Positions 35,440 to 47,975 of a stretch of 64,000 bases of DNA are shown here, in pieces. The position numbers and the translations under genes are program-made. This DNA comes from Berberis thunbergii (taxonomy: Eukaryota; Streptophyta; Magnoliopsida; Ranunculales; Berberidaceae). The stretch lies in the NCBI GenBank assembly GCA_003290165.1, contig QNQO01005778.1, forward strand, positions 186,001 to 250,000, read 5' to 3'. The notes under the pieces are model-generated. The model had not been told where the DNA came from. It ran no database searches and worked only from the letters and a program-made list of their open reading frames with translations. Every line of letters starts with the position of its first letter. Position 1 is the first letter of the stretch.

Positions 35440-37401
35440 TTTACAAAACCCAAACCTCATTCATTGGGGGAGTGGCATGGAGGTTACAAGATTGAAATCG
35501 TTGGTTGCCTTGGACTAAACTACAATGAGAACTCCTATTATGATTAAAGCGGTTCTCAATTCCATCCCAGTTCCTCTTTTCGACTAGCATATCCACAAAA
35601 ATAAATTGATCATCTTGCACGGAACTTTTGGTGGAATGGTACCACAGAAGGCAAGTCGAAACACCTATTTACCTAGGATAGAATATCCAAGCCTCGTAAC
35701 CTGGTGGTTTGAACATTTCTTCTAAAAGACACAAAAATTTCACCTTAATGGCAAAAAGCATGTGGAGTGCTCTCTCTTGTCCACAATCAACCAGAACTTG
35801 GCAACTCAAAGCCTTATACTTCAATAACAAAGGCATCTTTCAACTGTCCAAACCCCCTTGTTTGGTCTCATTTGTTTGGCGGGGCAATCTCACTGCTCTT
35901 GGTCATATGAACCAGTTTCTTTTCTGGCAAATCCTTTCAGGGGATCAAATTGACCTATGGCATGACTGTTGGGTCAAACCAGGCAGATTGTGTCCCCGAT
36001 CATCTGAAACTTACCCTTCCAAAAGCCATAGCTGAGTTATGGATATATAACCAAGATCACTTGGTTACTTAGAATATCGAACTTCTCAATTTCATTTTCT
36101 CGATGTCAGTCTCTCGAGATATCCAAGACATTGTGATCAGACCTACCTCGACTCCCAACAGACTCATTTGGTCTGCTAACAAAAAAGGTGTGTTCTCGGT
36201 AAAACTGTCACTCAAGCTTTCATCTTAGATCAATTTGCCGCTTCTACTTCCGCCAACGTTAGTAATTCTTTGGGAATGCTAATCTCAGGGCATTATGGAA
36301 GATCAAAGCGCCCCCCCCCCCCCCCCCCCCCCTGCTTCCTACAATGACTAATTTTGTCCAGATTCACACTCACATCGATAATGTTTGTGTTTTCTGCCAC
36401 CATCCTCCAGAGGATGTTTCCCACTTCTTCTATCAGTGCCCGGTCATTCTTAGTTTTTGGATGTGTTCTAGCCTCCCCATTGCTAGGCACAAACCTAATC
36501 TTGTACCCCCTCGGTGGTGGATTTCTTTCAGCTTATGTGGGAAATCGCCAAAGCCTATCCGAGTGATAAAGATGAGATGTTTTCTCAATTCACGGCTATC
36601 CTCCTCACTGTCTGGCGGATTCGCAATCAGGTTATTTTCAATGGAGCCAGAATTAGCAGCCCGACTTTCATTTGCGACAAACCTGGTCTTCCTTGCATAA
36701 ACATTGGTATTCCACCAACTATAAGGACCCCCTTGACTATGATATCTTTACAACATCAACCACAGACAACCAGATCAACCACTCCTCTCTCAATGTTCCT
36801 TTGATCCCTGGATTTGGTCCTCTCTATGAAATCATTACAGCTCAACTTTCCACTATCCAAACTCAATTATGTTCTACCGGACACCACCGTCTTTATACCT
36901 CAAACAATCAGGAGCCCCTACCTTGAACTGTTCACCCCCACACTATTCTTGTCAGTTTTGATGCATTATTTTTACTCTTCCAAACAGGGCAAAGTGGGTG
37001 TCATTGCTATGGATCTTTATGGTTCGGTTCTCGCCACTCTTGCTTGCCCAATCACAGGACAAGTTTTTCACTGTATAATGGTGGAAGGTTATGTGGCGAA
37101 GGCTGCTCTAATAATGATACAATTGTAGTAAGGTTTTTGCTAGGAGACTTGAATCTGATTCAGGCTAATGCCTCTAGTTCCTCCTCTTATTTTGTTATGG
37201 ACTGAGCCTGACGGTCAATTATTAGTAATATTAGGCATATACTTCTTTTGCTCCCTCTCTAGAAATGTAAGTTTATTAATAGGGAACTCAATATGGAGGC
37301 CATCTCCTAGGGCAGTGGCGCTGTTCTTGTAATCAAACTTGAGTATTTTATTAATGCATGTGCCTATAACAAAACAAAAAAAAAAAAAAAAAAAAAAAAA
37401 A
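35440..37401 (+). mobile_element. LINE ORF2 3' half (RT end, zf-RVT, RNase H) with poly-A tail
   Basis: The + strand holds eroded LINE coding blocks in order. First come the RT C-terminal and linker region (ILSGDQIDLWHDCWVKPGRL near 35926; LWKIKAPP near 36293). Next is a zinc-binding RVT block (VCVFCHHPPEDVSHFFYQC near 36385). Last is an RNase H-like block (SFDALFLL near 36955, then FINRELNMEA near 37270). A poly-A tail ends it at 37372-37401. Frameshifts and a run of about 24 C (36309-36332) disrupt it. It lies between the convergent demethylase and chloride channel genes. Confidence 0.82.
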
Positions 37402-37525
37402 CACCCGACAATGAGAACTCTGTTGAGCTTTTTTAAAAGTTAAATAAAAACAAATCCAACCCTTACATAGCATGGTGCACTCCCCTGCTAATATGTGAAA
37501 TGAACGTATTTCACGATGGTACTAA

Positions 37526-37808
37526 GGTTCGTTTGGTTGTATGGAATCTTATGCTACGAAAATTCATGACAGAACCCCAACATTTAAGACTAAATTGATG
37601 TATTACTTCACAATGGAAGTCCCATGAACATGAAAATCACATGCCTTGGGGAATCAATGAGTGTGATTCTCATGTTCATTGGACTTTCATTCCCACCATT
37701 GATCAGAAAATCTAATGGTGGATGTAGTGATAATAAATTTAGCCTTAAATGTAGGGGTCCTCTCATGGATTCCCATGGCATAGGATTCTATCCAACCAAA
37801 TGTAGACC
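37526..37808. mobile_element. PIF/Harbinger (Tourist)-like MITE, copy 2
   Basis: The ends GGTTCGTTTGGTTG and CCAACCAAATGTAGACC are imperfect inverted repeats. CCATGAACATGAAAATCA and TGATTCTCATGTTCATTGG form an inner hairpin. It is the same family as 26324-26680. Confidence 0.65.
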
Positions 37809-37974
37809 ACATTATTCAACTCATGCCTCTGAATCCTAAGATCAGAAGTAATTATTGATTCTAGATTTTAGCATAATGAATCTACTAGCATATGTTACAC
37901 ACAGGTTCAGTTGATATTCTCGTTCTCTTGGTCACGATGAGCATCTAAAAAAATTGTTGATGTTTGCTCTGCAC

Positions 37975-40900
37975 TCAGGAATTGGGCCTACCATTTATTT
38001 GTTGTTCGGTACCACAACATTTCTGCTTCGCATGAAGCTTCCCTTGAATCACACTTTCTATGGCAACTGCTTCTTGAATGCTGGTGCGAACCTGATTGCA
38101 TAATGCGTCCAAAGCAAGCATAGGGAATGGCTCCTCAATAAGAACACCAACCTGCAAGAAAAAGCATTCAAGATCTTCACTAATAACCAATGGTCCTACA
38201 TAGATACGTACAAATAGCATATTAATACATGCATGCTGAAAATATACTTCTCTTGGGCAAAGTGGAGTAAAGAAACATACTTCCTCAATACAGAACAAGG
38301 AGGCAGCACTTATGAATGTAGCTGGAACAACAATCCAGTTGCAATCCTCCCAAAGTATGACTGGAAGAGTAAGATGCCAAAGGACTAAGAACCTCGACGT
38401 CAACCGAGTGTATGAGAGAGGAATAGGGATACCAATCAGCTGTTCGCACACAGCAATTCCTTCATGAAAACAAGAAATCTTTGATTCCTGCATTGCAATG
38501 AGCCTGTTACAATAAAAACAATTTAAAGACCCACACTTCATTTATTTGTCTATGGTTTGAAATCATCTTTTGGAGAACTAACAAAAGATATTCAGCAATA
38601 CATAAATCATTTACAAGAATGGATCTGCAGATAAAATTTGATTGAGTATACAGTGTTTGTCCCAGATCAAGGTAAATTGAAGATCTGGCATACAGATCAA
38701 CTGAAATTCTACCAAAATTTTCGAAATATTATGTAGTTCAAATAAATATTGAAAGGGGGCTCATTTATATGAAGTTAGAACATAGCTGGGGAGAAAAGCA
38801 AACTTTCAAACTAATAAGTAAAATATATCAATATTTATTAACCAAAATTTTGGAATGTCACTGAAATTTCAGAAAAACAACTAACTACACATCAATGAAA
38901 CTCAACTTTGGTAATTTAAGAATTTTCCGTAGTATCATGAATAATTATCTCTAACAGACTTTTAGTCCAAATTATGGATAGACCAAGATAAAGGAATACC
39001 AAGACGGTCCGCTTGGAATCCTCCAAGAGTAACAACTGAATACTTTGAGAAATGAACTCAATGATGCAGCGTGGACGATGCTTTGAGCTAAGAACTAAAG
39101 CCAGATCATCTTCCTCCAGCAAATTTTGCAAGTCTTGGCGAGTATCTGAGCCATAAACTAAATGACACTGCATTTTAAAGAGTTAAATCGTGAGCTTGCT
39201 ACATCTTTACACTAAAATACAAGTAAAATGCAAGACAAGACCAAAGATGAGGATACTTGGCGTTGAAGGAAAATAACTCGGGAAGGGGTTAATAATCAGG
39301 GGCACTGATGGTAATGGGAATCTAAATTCTAGTTTGGGTCATTGGTCTTGCTAATGGCAGCACATATCTTCATCATGTTTCTTCGTTTTGGAATTGGTAT
39401 GTCTTATCTCATCTTACATTTAGTACTTATTCATTGTTTCCTTTAAGGATTAGTTTGCTTAGCCTACAAATTATTCTCCTCTGTTACGTTTTGGGAGGCC
39501 TACGTCCCATTGACTCTCTCCACATGATAATATCCCTTGCCCCGTAGGTCAAGACAAGATTAGAAGTCTAGAGCTCGTTTTAAGTTGTAGGCTTGGAACC
39601 CTAAACAAATGAATTGAGGTTTATCATTTAACAGGTGTTTTTTCGAAGCTTTCCTTCTAGAGCACATCAAATATTCAGAAAGATTGAGAAAATAGAGATG
39701 GTGATTCAAGAACAAACCAATTGGTGGCTGCCCGACTCACTTGCCATTCTTGGATAACCCAAGGAGTATCTCAGTGTGTTGACAAGGCGTGATCCCACCA
39801 CTGTGACAAGGCTGGTGAATCCATACCCGAGTCACATTTGTTCATTCAGGTTTTGACCCTTGTTCAAAAAGCTTGATACCCTTTGTGGCTGGGCAACACT
39901 CACTTGTGACCCTGTGTTTGTTGTTGAATTTGGACATGTCTTATTCTTTTGCAAGTCCAACATAGTTCATTAGCAACGTTATTCATTGAGATAATATCAG
40001 AAAAGGTGACGACTGTGAACTTTAGGTTGGATTGATTTTCCAGAAGATATGCTGCATTGGAACATTCCTAGTTTGTTGAAGATAGATGTCCAACATTTCA
40101 ACCTACGTACAGAGTATTGCTTACAAAGTTCTGAATCGACATACTGGCTTGCTTGTAGCACCATGGTGGCTAGGTAGTTTGAAAATCTTGTGTAGTTAGT
40201 AGTTACTACGTTACAATATAATATGTAGGATATGTGAAGTTTCAACTAAAATTCAAGGGAGCTCTTACTCAATTTGTTAACCATCTTATTTCGTTTTATT
40301 GTATTATACTTTCAGTGTTTCCAAGTGTGATTCAATGACGATTTAGACATCCAGTTCATTCGTATCAATACATCCATTTGTTTTTAGTCAACTAAGTACC
40401 TGTGTAAGTAGACAGATTCGATCCCACCATTGAAAATAGAAATCAAAGAATAAATAGATACTAACCTTGAGGGCAACTGGAAATGCCATGACATACTGCA
40501 AAAGCGACTTCTTCAACAAAGCATCATCCGAATTGTTGCCAACAGTGGCCATCACCTGTTGGGCAAGCTCACTTGTCCCTGCAATCACATGTGTCCAAGC
40601 CTTCCTCCCTTCTTCAAACCTCGAATACGACGCTTCTGTTCTAAAGACCAGCAACAGTGCAAGAGCAGACGCAGTTAACTGGCAAGGAAGCGAAGAAGCC
40701 TTTAACACTGGGAAGAACTCTGGCAACCAATGAAACGAAACTGCGGAATTATAGCAAGCAATGATTGTGGCAAAGGAAGTGAAAATAATGACTGGAGGGA
40801 TCAAGGAGAGGATGACTCTAGATGAAAGACTGGACAAGAAATGGCGAACATGGCGAAGTGAACTTCGGTGTTGTAGCCAGTTCTCATGGTTGTATAGAGA

Positions 40901-41134
40901 TCTTTTCTGTTGCATTCTTCTCTCTTTTATGCCGTCGGACCAATCAGGAATGGCGCGGAGAAGCGCGATAAGGTCTAGAGTCTGGGTGTTGCTGGGAGGA
41001 GGAGGTGAAGAGGAAAATTTCTTGAATGAGGTGTGGTTGGACCTGGAGGGAAAAAGTGGTGTTGAAAAGGAAGGGAAGTGTGAGGGAGAGTGTAGCGTGA
41101 GTGGTGGTTTGAGAAGAAGTGGTGGTTTGGTCAT
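37975..41134 (-). CDS. VCCN1: Bestrophin-like voltage-dependent chloride channel, chloroplast (VCCN type)
   Basis: A plastid anion channel of the bestrophin/UPF0187 family. In Arabidopsis its relative VCCN1 conducts chloride across the thylakoid and tunes proton motive force. Four exons on the minus strand, all joined in phase 0: 41134-40466, 39167-39000, 38487-38281 and 38151-37975. They give 406 residues, close to the family's usual length of about 410. Residues 1-55 are Ser/Pro-rich with no acidic residue before position 53, which fits a transit peptide. Membrane segments include VILSLIPPVIIFTSFATIIA and LTASALALLLVF, followed by the bestrophin block RTEASYSRFEEGRKAW, then RFLVLWHLTLPVILW and a final segment ending in EEPFPMLALD. 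Intron 1 (39168-40465) is 1.3 kb. VCCN1 versus VCCN2 is not resolved. The gene is convergent with the demethylase and divergent from SHOC1. Confidence 0.93.
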
Positions 41135-41168
41135 TTGTGGAAGTTAGGGTGAAGAAGGAGATGAACAT
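40944..41168 (-). promoter_or_regulatory. Possible upstream ORF overlapping the chloride channel start
   Basis: An ATG at 41168, 34 bases before the chosen start at 41134 and in another frame, opens a 74-codon ORF that overlaps the main start. If the mRNA begins upstream of it, scanning ribosomes would meet it first. A CT-rich tract on the coding strand (41193-41216), typical of plant 5' leaders, lies just upstream. Peptide function is not implied. Confidence 0.35.
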
Positions 41169-41216
41169 GTTATGTTTTGGTTTGGGGTTCAGAGAGAGAG
41201 AGAGTGGGAGAGACAG

Positions 41217-43509
41217 TGAATAATGAGTGGGAAGGGTAGTTGTTGTTGAAGCGGTTGTTTGTGAATCAGGGTTTTACACATGTCTGTTTTTAGATTGGAT
41301 AAATAAAGATAAGATAAAAATATTCGCATGGGTAGGGCTGGTAATTTGACCCGAAGTCACTCACAGTAAACGGGTTCAGGATGAAGCTTTATGGGTTTAG
41401 CTATTTAGGATCATTTCAAGCCCGCCCATCAGGCACGTTAAGTTGAACAGAAAAATTGATATCGAAAATGAAACCGACTACGTGAAGTTCAATTTTGTAA
41501 AACATTCCTACATCAGCTAGTGATAGAAACAAACATATTCATCCTTAAAGAGAAAGATCTCAAAAGAAACTATACAAGGAAAACGAAAAAGAGAAAACAT
41601 AAAAGAACATAGAATCATGAAGAGGGAGACGTACTTTAAAGTTTGAAGAAGTATGGTTTGTTGAGGTTGCAGGCGGTCAAGGTTGAGCACAAAGGGCCGT
41701 GAAAACGATAGGGTAAGGCAAGACGGTGAGGAATAGAAAAGTATCGGGCTTCTAGTTTTTTAACATGAAAAATAAGCAAAGATCATTTTCCAAAGTTTTT
41801 TATTCTGAGGAGGGCAAGAAACTTGGTCCCATATTAGCAATGAGAAATAAAGGTCGTGTATAAATGGTTTCCTTAGTGTAAAAGCCCAACTAAACAACGA
41901 AAAATCAGGTTTTGACATGAGAATTATATTTCGTTTCCTACCAAATAGCCCTTAGTTTTTCTTTTTTCTTTTTCTCACCAATGTGCAACAAAATATATAA
42001 GAGTTTATTATCTCCCTTCTTTTGTAAATTAGGATATGATTTCAACTTGACCAAATCATTAATCATATACCTGTAGACTTTGTGCAAATTAATAAATAGT
42101 TGATTTCAACTGAACCAAATCATCTATCACATACTCTATAAACATGGTGGCAATCGCTATGGTGGTGGTAGCGATGGTGTGGTGAGGGTGGCTACGAAGG
42201 TGATAATGATAATGGTGTTGGGGGGTGGTGACGTTAGTTGTTGCATGGTGGTGGTAGTAGTGGTCAACGTTATTGTGGTGGTGGTTGTGTGATATGGTGG
42301 TGGTGGTGTAATGATGATAATGGTGGTAGCAGTGGTGGTAGAGGTGGGGTGATGGTTATGTTGTTGGTGGTGTGGTGCTATGGGTCATATTTGTGACACG
42401 GTGGTAGCGGTAGTGTGGTTGTGGAGTCGTGGAGTTGAAGTGGTGATTGTAAGGGTAGGGTGATTAGTGGTGGTAGATATTAGAAAATTGAAATCGTGAG
42501 GATAAAAGCTAAAAATAATCCTAAAAAATAAACATCCCGTTAAATATTGAGATGTTGATTTTCCTTCCATGAGGCTCTTTAGAATAAAGTTTTTTCAAAG
42601 TTTTACATTTTTTTCCTTGAACAAATACTGGAAAATTTAAATTTAGAATAAATAAATTTTCTGGATAATAAGCCTAGATAAAAATTCAAGGTTTTTTTAG
42701 TCCGACATTCATTAGTTTAGATCTAATTGAATTTGTCCCCATTTAAAAAAAGTAATTAAGTCTAACCCCAAATTGGGGTTGACTATGCTACTAATGTGGT
42801 TGACTGACATTTATTATTTTTATCCAAATATGCCATTTACTTACACATCATGTGCCTTGCACGTATTAAGTCTAAAAAATCTTCACTACTAATCTCGAGG
42901 AACTCGACAATTGCCTTCTCAAACCAAACTCCTCTTCAAATCGCCCAAATAGTTTCTGATTTGACAATTTTATTCAGAAATTCGTTCTAGGGAAATACCC
43001 ATATTGGCTAAGCTATTCGAATCATTCCTTAAATCATATTCTACAACATTGAAAAAATATTCAAATTGAATCGAGCTCATATTTGCTTTGGTTTTTACAC
43101 AAACTAAGTTGTCTGATCGAAAAATTAAGTTCTAGAGAAAATCGGTATGGAAATATGAATGGAGGAAGGAGTTCTTAGCAAAGGTATTGCTCATTCGTAC
43201 TTGCACTTGCATCTGCAATTGTAATGCTACTTTTGTTAAAGAAGTGGACTCAAGGAGATAAAGAAGTGAGAAAATGAAAAAGATATCAAGATTCAATTAC
43301 AAAAAATACTTGGGATTACTGAGAGATTTAATCCTAGCTCTTGAATGGATATTATATATGTTTTGACTTAGCATGTGCAAGACACACGTTGTGTAAGTAA
43401 AGAGCTTCTTTGGGTTTTAGAAAAAATTAAATAGTCAATCACGTTTGATTAATCTGACTGTATAGCCAACCCTATTTGGGGGTTAGACTCAATTAATTTT
43501 TAAAATGAG
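41217..43509. other. Intergenic; nothing recognised apart from a GGT-rich tract
   Basis: An imperfect GGT/GTG repeat, strongly G-rich on the + strand, fills 42143-42480. The rest is AT-rich with no exon or RNA gene that I can support. Promoter elements of the chloride channel gene may lie in the first few hundred bases, but none is distinctive. Confidence 0.45.
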
Positions 43510-44007
43510 GGTCAAACTAGGGGTGGGCATCCCATCCCGCAATCCCGTCCCATCCCGTCCCAATTTTTTCAGGTCTTAATGGGATTGAATAATTTCATCC
43601 CGATCCCGTCCCGTCCCGATCTAAAATGGGATGGGATGAAGGTTTTCAATCCCACCAATCCCGTCCCGTCCCAAACTAATTTTTTAATATTAATTATTAA
43701 TATTTTTATTTACTTATTTATTTATTTTATGAACATTTGCATAAAATGTTCAGGCTTCCAGCAGTCCAAGCAGTCCAGGCTTCCAGCAGTCTAGGCTTCC
43801 AGGAGTCCAGGCTTCCTTCAAAATATATTGTCAAATGCAGTCCAGCAGTTTCAGGCTTCTATTTGATATGTCCAGATTAGCACGCTGATCCCGTCGATGG
43901 GACGAGGTCGGGATGGAGTTTTTCCCATCCCGTCCCGTCCCGATCCTATATGAACGGGATGGGTATATCTCGTCCCATCCCGTCCCGTGCCCACCCCTAG
44001 GTCAAAC
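43510..44007. mobile_element. hAT MITE, TIR TAGGGGTGGGCA, perfect 8-bp TSD
   Basis: The element is 43518-43999 (482 bp) with a perfect 12-base TIR, TAGGGGTGGGCA. It is flanked by the exact 8-bp duplication GGTCAAAC (43510-43517 and 44000-44007). Its ends are rich in CCCGTCCCATCCCG repeats. A minisatellite of CAGGCTTCCAGCAGTC-like units lies at 43750-43815. No transposase is present. Confidence 0.92.
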
Positions 44008-44690
44008 TCAATTAGGCCTAAACTAATGAGTACCAAACTCAAAAAAACTATTTTTCAAAAAGTTTTGGATTGTGTGAAATAAAATAGGTATATTAAATCA
44101 AAATTTTCTAATTTAATATTTTTGCAGCAAATGGAAGTAAAGTTCCTTGGTTATATCATTTATTAAAAGAAAAAAAATGTTTCACAATTTCTCCTATAAG
44201 CAATTATCTATAAAAGGATAATTTTTATTAATCACTTCTAATTGTTACATTTCTTAAATTATGAGAGCAAATTATAAGCAAATTGGATTTTAATAATTGG
44301 AGAGTATCATTAATGTTTATATGGATACTATCAGACGGGTAATGATGAGTCAGGCCAGGCTAATTCATTTATAAGTCTGTTGGGTTCGACTTTTGTTAAG
44401 AGACATGATAACTAAACAGGTCACCTGGCTTGCCAATTCGCCTAGCCCTAGACAAAATCACCCATTGCCAATTTTGGGTCATACTAGCACCCAACTATAA
44501 CCAAAATCTATTTCTACAATTTCCTCGATTTAAGAAATGGACATATCCCTTACTTAGAAAGTTGTCTCTCTTAAAAAGAAAAAACACATTCCTAAATTTT
44601 GATGGGAATTACGAGAGGAAAAAAGAAGAAAGAAAAATCACATTAATGCAAGTAAGAAAATCAATTGAAAAATACATGGTTTTAAATTCA
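44008..44690. other. Intergenic; nothing recognised
   Basis: AT-rich DNA without a supported gene or element. Confidence 0.4.
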
Positions 44691-44699
44691 AGTAAGAAT

Positions 44700-46130
44700 G
44701 TCTCATCTCCTTTGCTGCCCCAAAAAGCCTCTTGAGGCTCATGGACAATCATGTTCAAGGATTGATCTATTTTGTGTCCATACTTGGCTCATGGAAAACC
44801 TCATTCAAGGGCAGATATATGTTCTCAATTTGAGCTTTATCACATTGTGCGATCTCCTGACCAAAAATATTAGTATGCCTTTCAATCTCGCCTTCTTCCC
44901 CCAATTGATCTACACACAGGGGCTCCATACTGTTTTTCCCTTTCATATCATTGTTCTCATCAACAACTTGCAGGACATTGAAGGAATTATTAACCAACCT
45001 AAGGTTCTCATCCACCCTATCTTATTTGTTGTGCCTCGACTTCCTTCTCACCTCAACCCATTCTGTAGCACATTCTTTTGTTCCTTTGTCATTGTTTATT
45101 CTATCGTTTAGATGATTCTTCTTTTTAAAGTTCTTTTTAGTTACTATCCTCTTTTTTTGTTCCACCATTTTGTCGTGCATAGTCACCACATTGGCCATTG
45201 TCATGCCAAAAAACATAACACTCATACACATCAATGTTTTCTAAGGATAGTCAATTACAATTTCTTCCAAGTCACCCCCTTCCCTACCCACATCTAACTG
45301 AATGAGAATTGGGAGCTCCCTATCTGTCTTTACTTCCACACAAATTGCTTCATAGGTGAGGTGAGTTCTAGTTGAGGTGGCTCTATCAAACCTAATAGGT
45401 TTCCGAATCAAACTAGCAATATAGCTCAACCCCTATTTTGATCACACACATGGGGGAACAATGTAGAGATGCACCCATACTGGAATTGTATTGATTTCCT
45501 TTCTTAGACACCTTAAAGTTTCCGAATCAAACTAGCAATATAGCTCAACCCCTCCTTCCATGATTTAGTCATCATGAGTTTGTCCCTAATTTTGAATGGC
45601 TCTTTTTCAAGCGCTTTGGCTCGATCATCTTCATTCGTGAACTTGAAGAAAAAGAATTCTCCTTTGGATGTCACCTCAAAAGCTCATTTTGGTTTTCACT
45701 CTCTCCACAACTATATTGACTTGGCTGAATGAGGGAGGTCTCTCAAATAACATCCCCACCAACTGTTTTGACCACACCAGCTTAGCATTTTCTCAAATGC
45801 CTGGTGGGTATATTAACACACCATCCTCAATCATGAGGCTTGAGTAGTAGATGTCAGCCTCTACCTCTTCCCAATTCCTACTTCCACCAAATAAGTGAGC
45901 CCACTTCAAGTGGGACTGACTCTTGACAGCGCCTTCTTCAACTCCGTTATGCACTACTTCAACTATATTATCATTTAGCAAATGGTATGTTTCATTCCTA
46001 CCGATTTCTTCGTGGTCATTACTCAACTGAAGCATCATATTCCCATCTTGTGATCCATATTTGCTGAGATTGGCAACCTCTTCTCCGTCCAGCACCAGTC
46101 AGGTGGAGGCCATGAATGACTAAAAATTAA
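44700..46130 (-). mobile_element. LINE ORF1 (DUF4283-type nucleic-acid-binding) remnant
   Basis: Minus-strand fragments match the ORF1/gag-like protein of plant LINEs. In order from 46095 down they include SHLKWAHLFGGSRNWEEVE, DGVLIYPPGI, WSKQLVGMLFERPP, IASLIRKPIRFDRATSTRT and YEAICVEVKTDRELP, then LDVGREGGDLEEIVIDYP. Stops and shifts separate them. A 36-bp stretch is duplicated (45399-45434 and 45518-45553), which breaks the frame. No reverse transcriptase follows on this strand. Confidence 0.8.
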
Positions 46131-46468
46131 ACCCTTGGGCAGTTGTAGTCATTTTCAATTTCGCTAAGGGAATGGTCGCGAGTGTAACTGAAGACAAGGC
46201 GAACTCTTTGGTTAGAGTGCGATGTTTTAGCAAATCTGAGACTTCTCTATCGAAGTGAGACTACTTTGTTTTTTCGCTCTCGCTCACGAAAAAGACAGGG
46301 TTGCTAAAACAATATACTTAAATTGTTATAAATATATTAATAATAAATAAAATAATCCAATTGAGATATCACAAATATAATCAACCTATTGATTTTGGTT
46401 CCTTTAGCTAAGCTAATTGGTGTCTATTAGGAAACCTTTTGGGATTAGAAAGTAATCTCTACTTTTGT
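46131..46468. other. Intergenic; nothing recognised
   Basis: No gene or element could be supported. Confidence 0.4.
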
Positions 46469-46673
46469 CCAAACTAGACAGAGTTTTTTTTTTTGGAAAA
46501 TGAGCTGGGTTTTTATAGGATCCCATAACCTATCAACAAGGTGCAACCCACAGGTCAACACCATAAGAAAGTAACCATGCCGCCGGCGGGTTTCGAACCT
46601 AGGACGTGGGGGATAAACCCACACTGCCCTAACCACTCGACCATAACACCATTGGCCAAACTAGACAGAGTTT
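46469..46673 (-). mobile_element. tRNA-derived SINE with 18-bp target-site duplication (copy 2)
   Basis: The element is 46487-46655, minus strand. It has an A box TGGTCGAGTGG, a B box GGTTCGAAACC, a 3' block with GGATCCTATAAAA and a short poly-A (T run on +, 46484-46494). It is flanked by a perfect 18-base duplication, CCAAACTAGACAGAGTTT, at 46469-46486 and 46656-46673. It is the same family as the SINE at 594-813. Confidence 0.93.
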
Positions 46674-47975
46674 ACAAATACACAATGCCTATATACCCTT
46701 AAAAACACCAAACATTGAGAAGAACAGAGTGAATGACACCCGGATTAAATCGAGAAGGAGAGAGCCATCGATGGCTTCCACTGAAGCTCGTTGATTCAAG
46801 TTTAGAGCTTTGCTACGTGGGCTAGTGGAAGGCTTTGCGTTGTCGAATCTCGTCAAGTTAGGGAAGTTGAGGGGATGACGAAAAGACCTCATCTGATCGA
46901 AAGCTTTGTAAAGGCCTTTCTTCTTCACAAATTTGAGACTGTAAGGATCGCCAAGGAAACCTTGATTCTTGAGGAGAATTCATGACTAGGGGCCTTGGGT
47001 ATTAGAATATATATTTTTTTTAAATCATATATTTAGTCCTTTTGTTGGTTGATGATGAAATAACATTAGTCATGTGGATGAATCTTGATCCTTTTAATTA
47101 TTTGGGGTTGGATTCAAGAGAATTGGTTGCTTTGATATGTCTTTTATTAACACATTATATTGTGAGTTTACATCCTTGCACTAGATATGGAAAATTGCGC
47201 ACTCTGTTATGTGGATACATCTTGGGTTGTGAGGAGGTTATAAATATTTATGACCTGCGGGTTAATTTTAATATCCAATACTGAGTGTTAGGGTGACCGA
47301 CCTAACATTCGAGAATTGGTTCGTTACACAAAAGTCCAAAGCTTTTTCCATTAATCACATCGGGTAAGTTTCTTATTTGACTTACTATCACTTTCACATT
47401 ATATGTCATTCTACAATTTCCTGGATTTCAGAAAATGGACATATCCCTTGCTCAAAAAGTTCTCTCCAAAAAAAGAGAAAATATACATTCTTAATTTTCG
47501 ATAGAAAATGCTAACACAATATGAAGAGAGCAAAAAAGAAAAAAAGAAAAAAAAAGCACATTAATTCAAGTAAGAAAATCAATTGAAAAAATACAATGTT
47601 TTTGGATATAATTAATAACACTAGTTCATGTGTCGAATTTTTAAATGCTCTTCGTATTATAATCTTATTAACACGTTTTGGATCTCTAGTAAATCCATCG
47701 TGAGTTCATAAATTCGAGATAGCCACACAGGAGAACTTGTAAACTGTATCATCCTTCCCGTAAGATTCACCCGATAAGCCAATCGTCAAGATCCCTTAAG
47801 TGTGGAAACTAGCATGTTATGCATGTGTATCATCAACAAAACTCTATTTGATCGACCCCAATCACTTGCACAAAACAAACCAAGGTGGAGGTATTTGATA
47901 TTGTCTGAGGTCACAATGTTCAAAAGTCCAAAATACCCCTTATCGGGTTGGCCGCCCAAGGTTCATTTTCACATA
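46674..47975. other. Intergenic; nothing recognised
   Basis: AT-rich DNA with no exon or complete element that I can support. Confidence 0.4.

Noticed and set aside
40761..41147. 128-codon + strand ORF
   Set aside because: It is the antisense shadow of exon 1 of the chloride channel gene and has no protein-like features of its own.
43518..43999. CRISPR-like or satellite array
   Set aside because: The repeated CCCGTCCCG and CAGGCTTCC units have no regular spacer pattern and lie within a TIR element with an 8-bp target duplication.
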